Below are positions 63,660-64,000 of a DNA stretch of 64,000 nt, one piece after another (position 1 is the first letter of the stretch; every line of letters begins with the position of its first letter). Both the position numbers and the translations under genes were made by a program. Origin of the DNA: Bacteroidales bacterium (GTDB taxonomy: Bacteria; Bacteroidota; Bacteroidia; Bacteroidales; UBA932). The notes beneath the pieces were generated by a model, which saw only the letters and a list, made by a program, of their open reading frames with translations, was not told where the DNA came from and made no database searches. The stretch is from the NCBI GenBank assembly GCA_004552965.1, contig SFMU01000002.1, forward strand, positions 21,182 to 85,181, written 5' to 3'.

Positions 63660-63690
63660 TTTGTAAGTTTGTGCAAATTGTTTATTTTTG
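63660..63690 (+). promoter_or_regulatory. Bacteroidota-type promoter facing the window end
   Basis: TTTG, exactly 19 bp, TATTTTTG is a full consensus match. No open reading frame of convincing quality follows in the window, so it may drive the structured segment downstream or a gene beyond 64000. Confidence 0.6.
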
Positions 63691-63767
63691 TGAGATTGTA
63701 GACAATTTGTCAGATTTGCCCTTGTGGCACGATGATGGAAGATTGACTGCATGTTGTTTGAACTTAA

Positions 63768-63785
63768 GTTTCGCAATTGCGAAAC
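63768..63785. repeat. Perfect 18-bp palindrome GTTTCGCAATTGCGAAAC
   Basis: The half-site TTGCGAAAC is the same as in the alr leader and in the last 15 bases of the window. A perfect palindrome of this length about 75 bp after a promoter suggests a dimeric DNA-binding site. Confidence 0.7.
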
Positions 63786-64000
63786 AACCTTATCTGGAGG
63801 CCGATAGGCCGATAGGTAAGTCCCTTTCCCGGGGTCGAGAGCGGTAAGGAAATAGTCCAGTGGACTATTTCAGCGAACAGCCCGGAGGGACGGCCAGGGA
63901 TTTAGGGATAGGGTAGCGTGGATAAAGATCATGACGTGAGCGAAAGTTCGCGTATGGTGGAAAGTCCACTGAATGATAAGTACTTGCAACTTGCGAAACT
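63786..64000 (+). ncRNA. Candidate structured RNA or element end, incomplete
   Basis: The 448 bp after the last glycosyltransferase gene hold no convincing gene. This part has several nested hairpins. GTCCCT (63820-63825) pairs with AGGGAC (63886-63891) and encloses a perfect 9-bp hairpin AAATAGTCC-AGT-GGACTATTT (63850-63870). GCGA-AAGT-TCGC (63940-63951) and GTGGA-AAG-TCCAC (63957-63969) follow. AGTGGACT (63859-63866) can alternatively pair with AGTCCACT (63963-63970). All short reading frames through it have stops or lack family resemblance. It matches none of RNase P, tmRNA or SRP RNA as I know them. Transcription is inferred only from the promoter upstream. Confidence 0.35.

Noticed and set aside
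63602..63847. An 81-codon open frame after the last glycosyltransferase
   Set aside because: It runs through the promoter and palindrome, has no family resemblance and an odd Cys-rich composition; treated as non-coding.
63786..64000. RNase P RNA, tmRNA or SRP RNA at the right end
   Set aside because: The conserved cores I know for these RNAs (such as GAGGAAAGTCC with its P4 partner, or the tRNA-like ends of tmRNA) are not present.
63786..64000. Group II intron 5' end
   Set aside because: There is no GTGCG-type 5' end, no domain V and no reverse transcriptase in view; the stems alone are not enough.

Overview
The window is chromosomal DNA from a member of the Bacteroidota, most likely order Bacteroidales, with moderately high GC. 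This rests on lineage-typical genes: DUF177 next to rpmF, a 29-residue AURKAIP1/COX24-type basic protein next to HU, a histone H1-like protein, a DUF4783 protein, a CTC-type L25 and a DUF5106-like thioredoxin-fold protein. Several intergenic regions also carry the Bacteroidota promoter pattern TTTG, 19-21 bp, TAnnTTTG. Arginine is often AGG, and a tRNA-Arg(CCT) is present. A genus cannot be assigned from the sequence alone. No prophage, insertion sequence with a transposase, or CRISPR array was seen.

Layout. 1-9.7 kb: end of typA, DUF177-rpmF-tRNA-Arg, a very large NtrY-like histidine kinase with rlmH, DUF4783, lnt, RNase G, COX24-like protein and HU. 10-17.3 kb: lon, ung-coaD, a double-thioredoxin exported protein, fba and an outer-membrane barrel. 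17.3-22.7 kb: a complete potABCD polyamine transporter plus a BASS-type transporter. 22.6-35.3 kb: housekeeping genes (nadD, gmk, alr, DJ-1, tRNA-Gln, tadA, rpmH, rsmG, an ECF-like sigma factor, polA, a phosphoesterase, rbfA, tyrS, tpiA). 35.3-38.7 kb: an intergenic 100-bp tandem repeat with long inverted arms, an exported C1 peptidase and an iron/cobalamin-type ABC permease-ATPase pair with no binding protein. 38.8-52.4 kb: histone H1, pth-rplY, clostripain-like lipoprotein, xerD, ComEA-like protein, rsmI, an acidic repeat protein, tdk/recA, rlmN, patatin-barrel protein, recX and purC. 52.5-57.4 kb: a two-gene glycan locus, a GH110-like beta-helix lipoprotein followed by a 1001-residue fusion of an alpha/beta-hydrolase esterase with a six-hairpin glycosidase-like module. 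57.4-63.6 kb: a GNAT-like protein, an outer-membrane barrel, a sialate O-acetylesterase and a surface-polysaccharide trio (GT2, pyruvyl transferase family, GT2). 63.6-64 kb: an untranslated, strongly structured segment running off the window.

Most genes are housekeeping. The accessory interest lies in the 52.5-60.3 kb glycan enzymes (alpha-galactoside, ester and sialate-acetyl targets are suggested), the polysaccharide genes, the 35.5 kb repeat, and the 63.7-64 kb structured region, which shares a TTGCGAAAC element with the alr leader. At whole-window scale the hexamer GAATAT (and its complement ATATTC) looks several-fold over-represented in both coding and non-coding DNA.
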